Shown here: piece by piece, positions 1 through 7,346 of the stretch | Position numbering within the stretch: position 1 is the stretch's first letter | Layout of the letters: each line of letters opens with the position of its first letter | Assembly: GCF_000025185.1 (NCBI RefSeq) | Contig: NC_013720.1 | Coordinates: 2,046,001-2,110,000 of the forward strand | Reading direction: 5' to 3' | DNA from: Pirellula staleyi DSM 6068 | Lineage (GTDB): Bacteria > Planctomycetota > Planctomycetia > Pirellulales > Pirellulaceae | DNA: 64,000 bases | Position numbers and translations under genes: made by a program | Notes under the pieces: generated by a model | What the model saw: the letters and a program-made list of their open reading frames with translations, nothing else | Told to the model about the DNA's origin: nothing | The model's database searches: none

Positions 1-1063
1 TTTCCACACTCGGCAAACAGCCACCGGGAAAGATGTACCGCTGTATGAAGTCGACACTCTTCAAGTAGTTCTGGTGCAGCTGATCGGCTAGCGTAATGCC
101 TTGAATCAGCGCGAGACCATTGGGCTTGAGCAGCTTGCTGCAGGTTGCAAAGTACTGATCGAGGAACTCGTGTCCCACCGCTTCGATCATTTCGATACTG
201 ACAAGCTTGTCGAAGGTCCCTTCCATCTGACGATAGTCGCGTAGCACAATCGTGACACGATCGGAGAGTCCAGCCTCGCGAACCTTTTCGGTAGCGAAAT
301 CAAACTGCCGCTGTGAAATGGTGATGCCGGTTACACGGCACCCACAGGTCTGCGCGGCATGGATGGCAAGACCTCCCCAGCCGCAACCGATTTCGAGCAA
401 GTGATCGGAAGCCTGGAGGTCGAGTTTTTCGCAGATACGCTGAAACTTATGCTGCTGCGCTTCTGCGAGAGAACTGTTCGCCGCAGGATAAATAGCGGAA
501 CTATAAGCCATCGAATGATCGAGCCACGACGAAAAGAAATCATTGCCCAGATCGTAGTGCGCCGCAATGTTTCGCTTGCTTCCCGTTTCGCTATTGCCTT
601 GACGCCAGTGCCAAAGTCGCAACAGCGGCTGCACCACAAATCCAGCTGCCGATTCCAGAGCGCTCATCGCTTTAGAGTTGCGAATCATCAGCCGAACGAC
701 GTTCGTCAGATCGGGCGTGCTCCAGTCGCCATCCATATAGCTTTCAGCTGCGGCAATCGAGCCACCGAGTGCGATGCGGCGAAACATTCGATCGTGGTGA
801 ACGCGAATCTCGGCGACAAGATTGTCAGCGGACTTCTCTCCGAACTGGTGCGTCGTACCGTCGAGTATGAGATGAAGTTCGCCAGCGACGAGCGTGCGTA
901 ATTTCGCAAGCACACCTCCGCGCATGCGGGCATCGATCCACGACAGCTTTGCGGGGGAAGCTCGCTCAGGAGCGTTGCTTTTCACGCCAGGGGAGTTGGA
1001 CTTGGGATTGCCTGATTCGGTCGTGTCGCCGGGTGGGAGAACGAGGGACATTTCTTGATCCAT
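1..1063 (-). CDS. Cyclopropane/furan fatty-acid type SAM methyltransferase (3' part missing)
   Basis: This is a SAM-dependent methyltransferase of the cyclopropane-fatty-acyl-phospholipid synthase family (COG2230). It would act on unsaturated acyl chains of membrane phospholipids. About 354 residues are present and the C-terminus lies beyond base 1. The N-terminal part carries the family's SNIAAHYDLGNDFF-like segment (here KRNIAAHYDLGNDFFSSWLD) and the SAM-binding loop LEIGCGWGGLA sits near residues 222-232. In-frame ATGs lie at 1063, 1051 and 925; I chose the first, which overlaps the end of the upstream DUF1365 gene by 82 bp and implies translational coupling. It is the last visible gene of the leftward unit starting at the sigma factor. 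In Rhodobacter-like loci the same gene set makes methylated or furan fatty acids under singlet-oxygen control, so a UfaM-type methyltransferase is as likely as a true cyclopropane synthase. Confidence 0.9.
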   Translation of the reverse strand, partial: MDQEMSLVLPPGDTTESGNPKSNSPGVKSNAPERASPAKLSWIDARMRGGVLAKLRTLVAGELHLILDGTTHQFGEKSADNLVAEIRVHHDRMFRRIALGGSIAAAESYMDGDWSTPDLTNVVRLMIRNSKAMSALESAAGFVVQPLLRLWHWRQGNSETGSKRNIAAHYDLGNDFFSSWLDHSMAYSSAIYPAANSSLAEAQQHKFQRICEKLDLQASDHLLEIGCGWGGLAIHAAQTCGCRVTGITISQRQFDFATEKVREAGLSDRVTIVLRDYRQMEGTFDKLVSIEMIEAVGHEFLDQYFATCSKLLKPNGLALIQGITLADQLHQNYLKSVDFIQRYIFPGGCLPSVE

Positions 1064-1923
1064 AGTCGCAGAGCCTCGAAGTAAATCGCTGCCACCACCT
1101 TGGCAGGCATCCAAACATGTTGTCGTTCAAGCGATCGCAATCGAGCGTGAGTCAGTTCGGAGCGTCGCATTAAGAGCGTGGCATCAAACAGAGGTGAAAC
1201 GGGTCTTTTTTCTCGGGAAATATCAGTGGTTTTCAGGTTTTCATCAGAGGAATCGGTCGCAGGTCGCAGTTCACTTGGCCAGTTCGAAAGGTGTACCGTC
1301 AATTGGTCGCCCGGTGCACGAAAATGCCAACGATACTGTTGTTCCATCGGCATGAACGGCGAGACGTGAAACGCTTTCTCATGGCGAAACGAGAGTCCTC
1401 GCGCCGACCGATTTCCGTGGTGAAGCACATAGTGATGTCGCTCACGCCACGGGATGTTGTTTACCTCTGCCACAATCGCTTCCACTTCCGTGCCGGATGC
1501 ATCAAAGCAGTAGTAGAGATTGAGCGGGCTAAAGAAGTATCCGAAGTAACGCAGATGGGTGAGGAGCCGAATCGGACCCACGGGACGCTGGCCACTCTCG
1601 TGCTCGACATGATCTCGGATAAATGTGTCGACCGATGCGAAGTCGGAGTTGGTAGGTGGTGACTGAGGAGCTCGTCCCGTATGAATTGGAGGAGTTAGTT
1701 CACGCGTGTTGCTCGAGTCTTTGAGTTTGGGAAGAGGCAGATGATCGCTGGGCCAAAGAGCGCGCGACGACCAGCCTCGCTCGCAAGTGAAAAAACCTTG
1801 GCGGGCAAGTTCGGGGACTTCAGCCAGATCAAGATAGAGCAGAAAAAGTGGGTACTTAAACTGATGCTCTACAGGGCCGAAGCGGCGGTGCTGAACCCTT
1901 CCTTCGTAGAGACAACTCTGCAT
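982..1923 (-). CDS. DUF1365 family protein
   Basis: This 313-residue protein belongs to DUF1365 (COG3496), which has no settled biochemistry but is nearly always encoded between a flavin amine-oxidase-like protein and a cyclopropane/furan fatty acid methyltransferase, as here. Visible family features are the N-terminal SCLYEGRVQHRRFGPVEHQF segment (residues 3-22), the LLTHLRYFGYFFSPLNLYYC block in the middle and the EVNNIPWRERHHYVL block. The longest frame begins at 2049, but the family starts right at the S-x-L-Y-x-G-x-V-x-H-x-R motif, so the ATG at 1923 is preferred. That start lies 55 bp inside the upstream oxidoreductase gene, and the end lies inside the downstream methyltransferase gene, so the three are tightly coupled. 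The role in lipid modification is inferred from neighbours. Confidence 0.92.
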   Translation of the reverse strand: MQSCLYEGRVQHRRFGPVEHQFKYPLFLLYLDLAEVPELARQGFFTCERGWSSRALWPSDHLPLPKLKDSSNTRELTPPIHTGRAPQSPPTNSDFASVDTFIRDHVEHESGQRPVGPIRLLTHLRYFGYFFSPLNLYYCFDASGTEVEAIVAEVNNIPWRERHHYVLHHGNRSARGLSFRHEKAFHVSPFMPMEQQYRWHFRAPGDQLTVHLSNWPSELRPATDSSDENLKTTDISREKRPVSPLFDATLLMRRSELTHARLRSLERQHVWMPAKVVAAIYFEALRLWIKKCPSFSHPATRPNQAIPSPTPLA

Positions 1924-3167
1924 GAATCGAGATCTTTTCCAAATTCTCGAGCGACTTGTAGCGCGCTCACCACACCATCCTCGTGAAAGCCATTTCTCCA
2001 ATAAGCACCGCAAAACCACGTGTTTCGCGGGCCGTTGATCGTTTTCCAAGCTGCTTGTGCGCCGAGCGATTCAGGGCCAAAGACGGGATGGCTGAACTGC
2101 AGCACCTGGATCCGTTTCGAAGGTTCGACAGAGTGCGTGAAGTTGAGCGTTGCCAAAATCGGACGAGGTGCTCGCACATTTTGCAGCCGGGTGAGATCGT
2201 AAGTCACCGCGACGTTTCCATTGCCCTCTTTGGGGGTGAGATAATTCCAACTGGCCCATGCGCGACGAGCTCGTGGCAAAATCGCGGTGTCGGTGTGAAT
2301 CACCACTTCATTAGGTTGGTAGGGAAACGCGCTCAGCAGCCGCCGCTCTTGCTGGTCGGCATCGCTGAGCATCGCCAAACTCTGATCGGCATGCGAGGCG
2401 AGCACCACATGATCAAATCGTTCGACACCCAACGGCGTGGTGAGATAAACGGAGCCCGCTTCGCGCGAGATACTAGTGACCGGCGTTGATGTCCGAACTT
2501 CAGCCAAAGGGGTGATCAGCTTCGCGATGTAGCGACGTGCGCCCCCGGGAATTGTCCGCCACACGGGACGATCAAGCACTTGCAGAAGACCGTGATTGTG
2601 AAAGAACCGCAGGATGAAAAGAGCTGGAAAATCGAGCATCTTTTCGGGCCTGGCCGACCAAATTGCGGCTCCCATCGGGATCAGATATTGGTCGATGAAT
2701 CGGCGGCTATAGCTCCGTTCGCGAACAATCTCACCGAGCGATCGATGCTCGAGTTTTTCAGGCGAGGTGAGTAGCTGCGGAGCTTCGCGGTTAAAACGAA
2801 GAATATCGGCGATCATGCAGTAGTGCGGAACACTCAGCAAGTTGTGCAGCTGTGCAAAGAGTCCACCCAGGGAGCCTTCATACTCGAGCCCTGTTCGTTC
2901 GCACTTCACCCCAAACGACATGTCGGTTGGCTGTGATTCGATCTCCAGCTTGTCGAGCAGTTTGCAGAAGTTCGGATAGGTGCGTTCGTTGAACACCATG
3001 AAGCCGGTATCGACGGGATAGTTGGTCCCATCGATATCGACGTCGAGCGTGCAGGTATGACCTCCGAGCGTTGGCGCTGATTCTAGTAACGAAACTTCGT
3101 GCTCACTTGCCAATAAGTTGGCAGCAAGAAGTCCGCTGATGCCGGAACCAACAACCGCAATTCGCAT
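1869..3167 (-). CDS. FAD/NAD(P)-binding amine-oxidase-like protein
   Basis: A 432-residue flavoprotein of the COG2907 group (predicted NAD/FAD-binding, flavin amine oxidase superfamily). The N-terminal Rossmann fingerprint IAVVGSGISGLLAANLL is at residues 3-19, followed by an acidic residue (LLES) and the GG motif of the second nucleotide-binding half (TLGGHTCTLDVD). The block VDTGFMVFNERTYPNF is characteristic of the family. Homologues sit with DUF1365 and cyclopropane/furan fatty acid methyltransferases. In Rhodobacter sphaeroides such genes belong to the RpoE/ChrR singlet-oxygen response and one is implicated in oxidising methylated acyl chains, which I recall rather than can check. The substrate here is therefore inferred to be a modified acyl chain. 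It follows the TIGR01777 gene after a 101-bp gap and overlaps the DUF1365 start by 55 bp. Confidence 0.92.
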   Translation of the reverse strand: MRIAVVGSGISGLLAANLLASEHEVSLLESAPTLGGHTCTLDVDIDGTNYPVDTGFMVFNERTYPNFCKLLDKLEIESQPTDMSFGVKCERTGLEYEGSLGGLFAQLHNLLSVPHYCMIADILRFNREAPQLLTSPEKLEHRSLGEIVRERSYSRRFIDQYLIPMGAAIWSARPEKMLDFPALFILRFFHNHGLLQVLDRPVWRTIPGGARRYIAKLITPLAEVRTSTPVTSISREAGSVYLTTPLGVERFDHVVLASHADQSLAMLSDADQQERRLLSAFPYQPNEVVIHTDTAILPRARRAWASWNYLTPKEGNGNVAVTYDLTRLQNVRAPRPILATLNFTHSVEPSKRIQVLQFSHPVFGPESLGAQAAWKTINGPRNTWFCGAYWRNGFHEDGVVSALQVAREFGKDLDSCRVVSTKEGFSTAASAL

Positions 3168-3268
3168 CCAAGGCTCGGCTTTCGTGAGGGAGGTAAGGTC
3201 AACTTAACAGGGTGTACATCAGCGGAACGAATCAATTCTCAGAATTCGCCACAACTGAAGCGAATAGT

Positions 3269-4666
3269 TCAATATCCCAGCATGTGATGCAGCGCCGTAT
3301 CGAGTGTCGTATGCCGAAATTCATAGCCCGATTGCTGAAGTTGGCTTGGCACAACACGCTGCGACGCCAGGAGCAATTCATTCGCCATTTCGCCTAGAAC
3401 AACACGCGCGACGAATCCAGGGAGTGGGAAAATCGTGGGGCGAAAGAGCACGCTACCAAGTGTCTTGGTGAAATCTCGATTCGTGATTGGCTGCGGTGAA
3501 ACGATGTTGACCGGCCCAGCCAGCGACTCGGTCATGATCACGTGATGCAGGGCTGCAGCCGCTTCGTCGAGCGATACCCAGCTCCAAAACTGCTTGCCAC
3601 TCCCGACCACTCCACCACCACCCATCTTGAAGGGAGGGAGCATCTTTGCCAGCGCTCCCCCCGTGGGACTTAGAATCACTCCGAAGCGAGCATTCACGAC
3701 ACGAATGCCAGCTTCCCGAGCCGGAGCAGTAGCCGACTCCCAGTCGCGGCACACCTCTGCCAGGAACCCGGTGCCCGCAGTGCTCTGTTCGTCCAGAAGT
3801 TCATCGCCACGATCGCCGTAAAAGCCGATCGCCGACGCACACACAAGTGTTTTCGGTTTGACACGGAGCTTCGCCAGCGATTCGCAAAGTCGCCTCGTAC
3901 CTACCGCTCGACTATCGCGAATCTTCTGCTTCACCGATGCCGACCAGCGACTTCCTCCGATATTCTCACCCGACAAATGCACCACCGTGTCGATCGGCTG
4001 ATCTGTCGGCAGGATGAGTTCGCCGCTGGCGTCGTTCCAGGTCCCGGTGAGACCATTTCCCGCTAGTTTAGCAGCGTTCTTGCCACCAGCTCGCGAGAGC
4101 TTGATGGCTTGGTGACCACCCGTGGTGAGGAGTGGAACCAGTGCTCCACCAACCATGCCACTGGCGCCAGTGACAGCAATGGTTTGACGCGGCTGCGATT
4201 GATAATGGCTGTGGTGGGCCAGGTCATCCCGTGTTTGGCGGTGACGAAACGCGAACATCCGATCGAGCTTCTTTGCTACGAAACCGGCCCCGAAGAGGGA
4301 CGACATCGGCTGCCCCGGAAGGGAGTACTCAATCCGGTCTTCGAGCGTGCAGCTATTCTCCGACGAACCGTTAAACAGATGCTGATGTTCCCACGACGCG
4401 AATGGTCCGGTCACTTGCGTATCGCAAAATTGTTTGCCCGCGATGTAATCGTGATGACGGGCAAGCCACTTCAGTTTCACGGGGCCGATGCTAGTTTCAA
4501 GAAGTGCTTCAGCGCCGTTTTCGATACCGCCTTTGCGGCTGACGAGCCGAGCCTTTTCCCAGGGTGGTAGTAAACGTTCCAGAGCTCCAGCACGCTCGTG
4601 CCACGCAAAGGCTTCAGCCGCTGATACTGGCAGCGATAACTGCCGTACGAATTTTGTTGTTGCCAT
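3269..4666 (-). CDS. SRPBCC-TIGR01777 fusion, NAD(P)-dependent epimerase/reductase
   Basis: A 465-residue two-domain protein. Residues 1-150 look like an SRPBCC (START-like) lipid or ligand-binding domain (LSLPVSAAEAFAWHERAGAL, then FASWEHQHLF and CTLEDRIEYSLP). Residues 160-465 are an extended short-chain dehydrogenase of the TIGR01777/YfcH family, with the nucleotide-binding loop IAVTGASGMVGG, the VVHLSGENIGGSRWS block, the active-site region CASAIGFYGDRGDE and a C-terminal DUF1731 tail (MANELLLASQRVVPSQL). The ATG at 4666 is preceded by a strong GGAGGTGG Shine-Dalgarno; a GTG one codon upstream is equally well placed. It lies 70 bp behind the sigma factor gene. TIGR01777 proteins of this fused form occur in light-induced and singlet-oxygen-induced lipid gene clusters; the substrate is unknown. 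Confidence 0.92.
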   Translation of the reverse strand: MATTKFVRQLSLPVSAAEAFAWHERAGALERLLPPWEKARLVSRKGGIENGAEALLETSIGPVKLKWLARHHDYIAGKQFCDTQVTGPFASWEHQHLFNGSSENSCTLEDRIEYSLPGQPMSSLFGAGFVAKKLDRMFAFRHRQTRDDLAHHSHYQSQPRQTIAVTGASGMVGGALVPLLTTGGHQAIKLSRAGGKNAAKLAGNGLTGTWNDASGELILPTDQPIDTVVHLSGENIGGSRWSASVKQKIRDSRAVGTRRLCESLAKLRVKPKTLVCASAIGFYGDRGDELLDEQSTAGTGFLAEVCRDWESATAPAREAGIRVVNARFGVILSPTGGALAKMLPPFKMGGGGVVGSGKQFWSWVSLDEAAAALHHVIMTESLAGPVNIVSPQPITNRDFTKTLGSVLFRPTIFPLPGFVARVVLGEMANELLLASQRVVPSQLQQSGYEFRHTTLDTALHHMLGY

Positions 4667-4699
4667 CACTAGGCCACCTCCGCGAGGCCCGGGGCGAGA

Positions 4700-4735
4700 T
4701 TGCTAAACGAGCGGAAATCGCCCGTTATTTAGCAA
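4700..4735 (-). terminator. Hairpin between sigma factor and reductase genes
   Basis: An inverted repeat TTGCTAAA (4700-4707) / TTTAGCAA (4728-4735) with a short inner GC stem sits directly behind the sigma factor stop codon. No T-tract follows it on the minus strand, so it may be an attenuating or mRNA-stabilising hairpin between the first and second genes and not a full terminator. Confidence 0.45.
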
Positions 4736-4736
4736 G

Positions 4737-5861
4737 TTACGCCTCTTCGACCGGTGTCAGGTCGATCTCTTCTGCCATGCTTCGTAGCTTACTGATCGCT
4801 CGCATTTCGAGTTGCCGCACACGTTCTTTGCAGACCCCAAACTCACCTGCGAGACTTTGCAATGTTTGAACTTGTTCCTTGCGATCGAGACCAAAGCGGC
4901 AGCGAATGATCGATCGCTCGCGGGGATCGAGTTTGCTGAGCATCTTGGCAAGAGCTCGTCGCAGTTCGTCGAAGCGAGCTTCGCTCATCGTACCAGGACG
5001 CTCTTCTTCTGGCGTGTCCTCGAACAGACTGGTCTCGGCATTCATGAACCGAGTGCGGTCGCGCATCAGTTGCTGCAGCGAGCGGCAAAGAGTGCGGCGA
5101 ACAGCCTGGGTGGCATAAGTGCTGAAGCGAAACCCGCGATCATAATCGAACTTCTCGACAGCTCGCAGCAGTGACGTGATCCCCTCGCTCAGCAGGTCGT
5201 CAAACGAGTTGCGAGCATCCGAAAACTTCTTAGCAATCGATACCACAAGTCGCAGATTGGCTCGCACAATACGGTTGCGATCGGCCAGTGCTTGGGCAAT
5301 CAGACGTTCGATCGAGACAATCAGTTCGCGGTCGGGATGATCGGTATTGATCTTACGGCGGAGAACATCAGCGGTGTATTTCGCGAAGTTCATCCGACGG
5401 AAGAGATCTCGTTCTTCCGTCGGGCTCAAGAGCGAGGTTTCGCACATCCGGGCCAAGTGGGCTGGCATCTCACGGCCAGGAGTCCAGTTGGAGATGGACG
5501 TGGAATCGAGAGGCATCGAACCGAGGATCTCGTGATCGATGCCGGGCTCTTTGAAGGACTCGTTATGGATGTAGTCGAGTTCGGCTGAAGCGAGTGACTT
5601 GGCAGCTGTTCGCCAGTCGCGAGTGGCCGAGGTGTCGATGCTGGCTGGACGATCGGCATAAAGTGCGGCGAGATGCTGCAGTTTCGACAGCTTGCGGCGG
5701 ACCGGTTTGACAGCTTCCTGGGATGAGATTTCCGTGTGGTTTTTAACGAGTTTGCGTTTCGCAGTCGTACTTACTTTGGCGGGTTGGGTCGGGAGTGAGT
5801 CGCGGCGAAGCGAGGTCGACTTTCGCTTGACAGTCTCGCGAATGGGGGAGGCGATGATCAT
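4737..5861 (-). CDS. RNA polymerase sigma-70 family factor
   Basis: A 374-residue sigma-70 family protein. Region 2 lies at about residues 190-262 (RANLRLVVSIAKKF, DDLLSEGITSLLRAVEKFDY, FRFSTYATQAVRR) and region 4 at about 304-362 (LDPRERSIIRCRFGL, then the helix-turn-helix SLAGEFGVCKERVRQLEMRA). Region 3 is short or absent, and there is a long basic N-terminal extension with the DYIHNESF and LARMCETSLLSPTEERDLFR blocks seen in other planctomycete sigma factors. The ATG at 5861 has a good AAGGAG Shine-Dalgarno; a GTG eight codons upstream is less likely. It is the first gene of the leftward lipid-modification unit and is divergent from the MerR-like regulator, which suggests it is an alternative, inducible factor. 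It could instead be a general group 2 factor that merely neighbours these genes. Confidence 0.93.
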   Translation of the reverse strand: MIIASPIRETVKRKSTSLRRDSLPTQPAKVSTTAKRKLVKNHTEISSQEAVKPVRRKLSKLQHLAALYADRPASIDTSATRDWRTAAKSLASAELDYIHNESFKEPGIDHEILGSMPLDSTSISNWTPGREMPAHLARMCETSLLSPTEERDLFRRMNFAKYTADVLRRKINTDHPDRELIVSIERLIAQALADRNRIVRANLRLVVSIAKKFSDARNSFDDLLSEGITSLLRAVEKFDYDRGFRFSTYATQAVRRTLCRSLQQLMRDRTRFMNAETSLFEDTPEEERPGTMSEARFDELRRALAKMLSKLDPRERSIIRCRFGLDRKEQVQTLQSLAGEFGVCKERVRQLEMRAISKLRSMAEEIDLTPVEEA

Positions 5862-5905
5862 CGAAACTCTCCTTGGCGGATCCACTTTCAGCTATGCGAG
5901 CCTTG

Positions 5906-5922
5906 TCGGACGAATTGTCCGA
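5906..5922. promoter_or_regulatory. Palindrome upstream of sigma factor gene
   Basis: TCGGAC (5906-5911) and GTCCGA (5917-5922) form a perfect 6-bp inverted repeat with a GAATT spacer, 45-61 bp upstream of the sigma factor ATG. Right next to it the minus strand reads CGATCGTTC, one copy of the repeat unit found further along. A dimeric regulator site or promoter-proximal operator is plausible. Confidence 0.4.
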
Positions 5923-5951
5923 ACGATCGGCGGCGACGACTGGCTGAATTA

Positions 5952-5969
5952 AAATCGTTCAAATCGTTC
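5952..5969 (+). repeat. Two perfect 9-bp direct repeats (AAATCGTTC)
   Basis: AAATCGTTC occurs twice back to back at 5952-5960 and 5961-5969. The same unit recurs at 6010-6036 and 6154-6171. Tandem short repeats are the kind of operator bound by CarH/LitR-type MerR proteins, although the spacing known to me for CarH is 11 bp, not 9. Confidence 0.6.
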
Positions 5970-6009
5970 ACCGAGGATAATACCGATAAACAGGTGCGGA
6001 GGCAACGTG

Positions 6010-6036
6010 CAAACGTTCAAATCGCTCAAAACGTCC
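6010..6036 (+). repeat. Three imperfect 9-bp direct repeats
   Basis: Three adjacent 9-bp units read CAAACGTTC, AAATCGCTC and AAAACGTCC (6010-6018, 6019-6027, 6028-6036). They share the A-A-N-C-G-T/C-T/C-C core with the pair at 5952-5969 and are in the same orientation, so they look like a second operator cluster. Confidence 0.55.
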
Positions 6037-6153
6037 ATGCAGAAAACGCGAAAGGTTGTTGATACAAATGACCTTACCTCTGCATGAATTCTGCAAAAAC
6101 GTTTTTTCTGCGCTAGAAATAAATCGATCCAAGCGCTACAGTGTCCAGTAGAC

Positions 6154-6171
6154 AAATCGTTCAGACCGTTC
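6154..6171 (+). repeat. Third 9-bp repeat pair
   Basis: AAATCGTTC (6154-6162, identical to the unit at 5952) is followed by AGACCGTTC (6163-6171). The second unit also forms the left arm of the hairpin at 6163-6182, so protein binding and RNA structure could compete, or one reading could be coincidental. Confidence 0.45.
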
Positions 6172-6189
6172 ATCGACGGTCTGCTTTTT
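6163..6189 (+). terminator. Terminator-like hairpin upstream of MerR-like gene
   Basis: AGACCGT (6163-6169) pairs with ACGGTCT (6176-6182) and is followed by GC and five T residues (6185-6189), the shape of a rho-independent terminator on the plus strand. No coding gene ends just upstream, so it is either an attenuator in the regulator's leader or the end of a short non-coding transcript. Confidence 0.45.
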
Positions 6190-6265
6190 CCAGGTGTCAA
6201 ATACCTGAAGTATCGATTGGCGTCGTGTTCGTATCGTTTGAGCGTCTCTTCCGAGTGAGCTACCC

Positions 6266-7207
6266 ATGCACGAGCTTTTAACGCCACGACAAGTGGCCCG
6301 TGCGATTGGCGTCAGTGAATCGTCACTCAAACGCTGGTGCGACCGGGGAATGATCCCCATGGTTTGCACCGCTGGCGGACACCGAAGACTCCCTATTAGT
6401 GGGGTTCTTGAGTTCATTCGGGCTCAGCGTCACACGCTTATTCATCCCGAATCGATTGGGCTCCCAAGGGATACCGGTCAGCGTCGGTTGGGGCTCCATG
6501 CGGCTCGTACGCTCCTCGAGCAATCGCTTATCGATGGCGACGAAAATCAAAGTCGCCAAATCATTCTGGATCTTTACCTGGATAACCACCAAATCGCGAT
6601 TCTGTGCGATCAAGTGATTGCTCCTACGTTTCACGCGATTGGCCATCGCTGGCAATGCGGTGAACTGGAGGTCTATCGCGAGCGTCGTGCCTGTCGTATT
6701 TGCATTCGTGTGCTGAGTGAAATCCGATCGCTCATGGCGACCCCTCGCCCCGAAGGGCCTCTCGCTCTCGGTGCCACGCCAGGAGGAGACAACTACGAAG
6801 TGCCAACGGCAATGGTGGAACTCGTTCTGAGGCAAAATGGTTGGAATGCCACTTCGCTCGGATCATCGCTACCCATCGACACGCTCGCTGTAGCCATTGC
6901 CGAGAACAGCCCATCGCTCTTTTGGCTGAGTGTGTCGCATCTAGCTAATCCACGAGAATTCATGGCCGAACTTCCGAAGCTTCTGGCCGCCGCCGGAGAT
7001 CGAACAAGTTTGGTGCTAGGTGGACGTGGCATCACGCACGAAATTCGCGAGCAACTCACCGGTGTTCTGTTCTGCGATTCGATGAGGCAACTTGAGGAAC
7101 TCACGAAGCCGATTTTCGATCGACAGTCGAAAACTTCTGAACTTCCCAAGGTGGTGCAGGACCAGCCTCTCCAGCCAGGTCAGCCCGGTTCAGTCAAGCT
7201 CGGCTGA
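6266..7207 (+). CDS. MerR-type regulator with cobalamin-domain-like C-terminus
   Basis: A 313-residue regulator. Residues 4-53 are a MerR-like winged helix-turn-helix (LTPRQVARAIGVSESSLKRW, then AGGHRRLPISGVLEF). Residues 75-155 match the helical cap, and 160-285 the Rossmann part, of the B12-binding module of CarH/LitR photoreceptors. The cap keeps Trp-129 and Glu-139 with the right W-x9-E spacing, but the following His is Arg-140. The D-x-H-x-x-G cobalamin motif is degenerate, with Tyr-177 (DNYEVP, 175-180) where the axial His belongs. I infer that it does not bind adenosylcobalamin in the CarH manner. It is divergent from the sigma factor and fatty-acid genes and probably controls them through the 9-bp repeats between. 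The ATG at 6266 has a weak GAGTGAG upstream. Confidence 0.9.
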   Translation: MHELLTPRQVARAIGVSESSLKRWCDRGMIPMVCTAGGHRRLPISGVLEFIRAQRHTLIHPESIGLPRDTGQRRLGLHAARTLLEQSLIDGDENQSRQIILDLYLDNHQIAILCDQVIAPTFHAIGHRWQCGELEVYRERRACRICIRVLSEIRSLMATPRPEGPLALGATPGGDNYEVPTAMVELVLRQNGWNATSLGSSLPIDTLAVAIAENSPSLFWLSVSHLANPREFMAELPKLLAAAGDRTSLVLGGRGITHEIREQLTGVLFCDSMRQLEELTKPIFDRQSKTSELPKVVQDQPLQPGQPGSVKLG

Positions 7208-7346
7208 ATCGCTCTCAGCAGCGAAATTGTTCGCTGCTTGCTCTTCCGCACTTGACCGCCGCCACACACTTCTCTGACATTCTTCTAAACGCATCGCCTC
7301 CGGCAGGCAGCTTCTCATCCGATTTCCATCGCAAGGTGCCCCGCTT

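Larger units (their letters stand above)
5862..6265. promoter_or_regulatory. Divergent regulatory region with tandem 9-bp repeats
   Basis: This 404-bp region separates the sigma factor gene (leftward) from the MerR-like regulator gene (rightward). It holds a palindrome, three clusters of 9-bp direct repeats related to AAATCGTTC, and a terminator-like hairpin, each listed separately. No credible reading frame lies in it. The concentration of repeats between a regulator and its divergent sigma factor indicates a shared control region. Confidence 0.7.
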
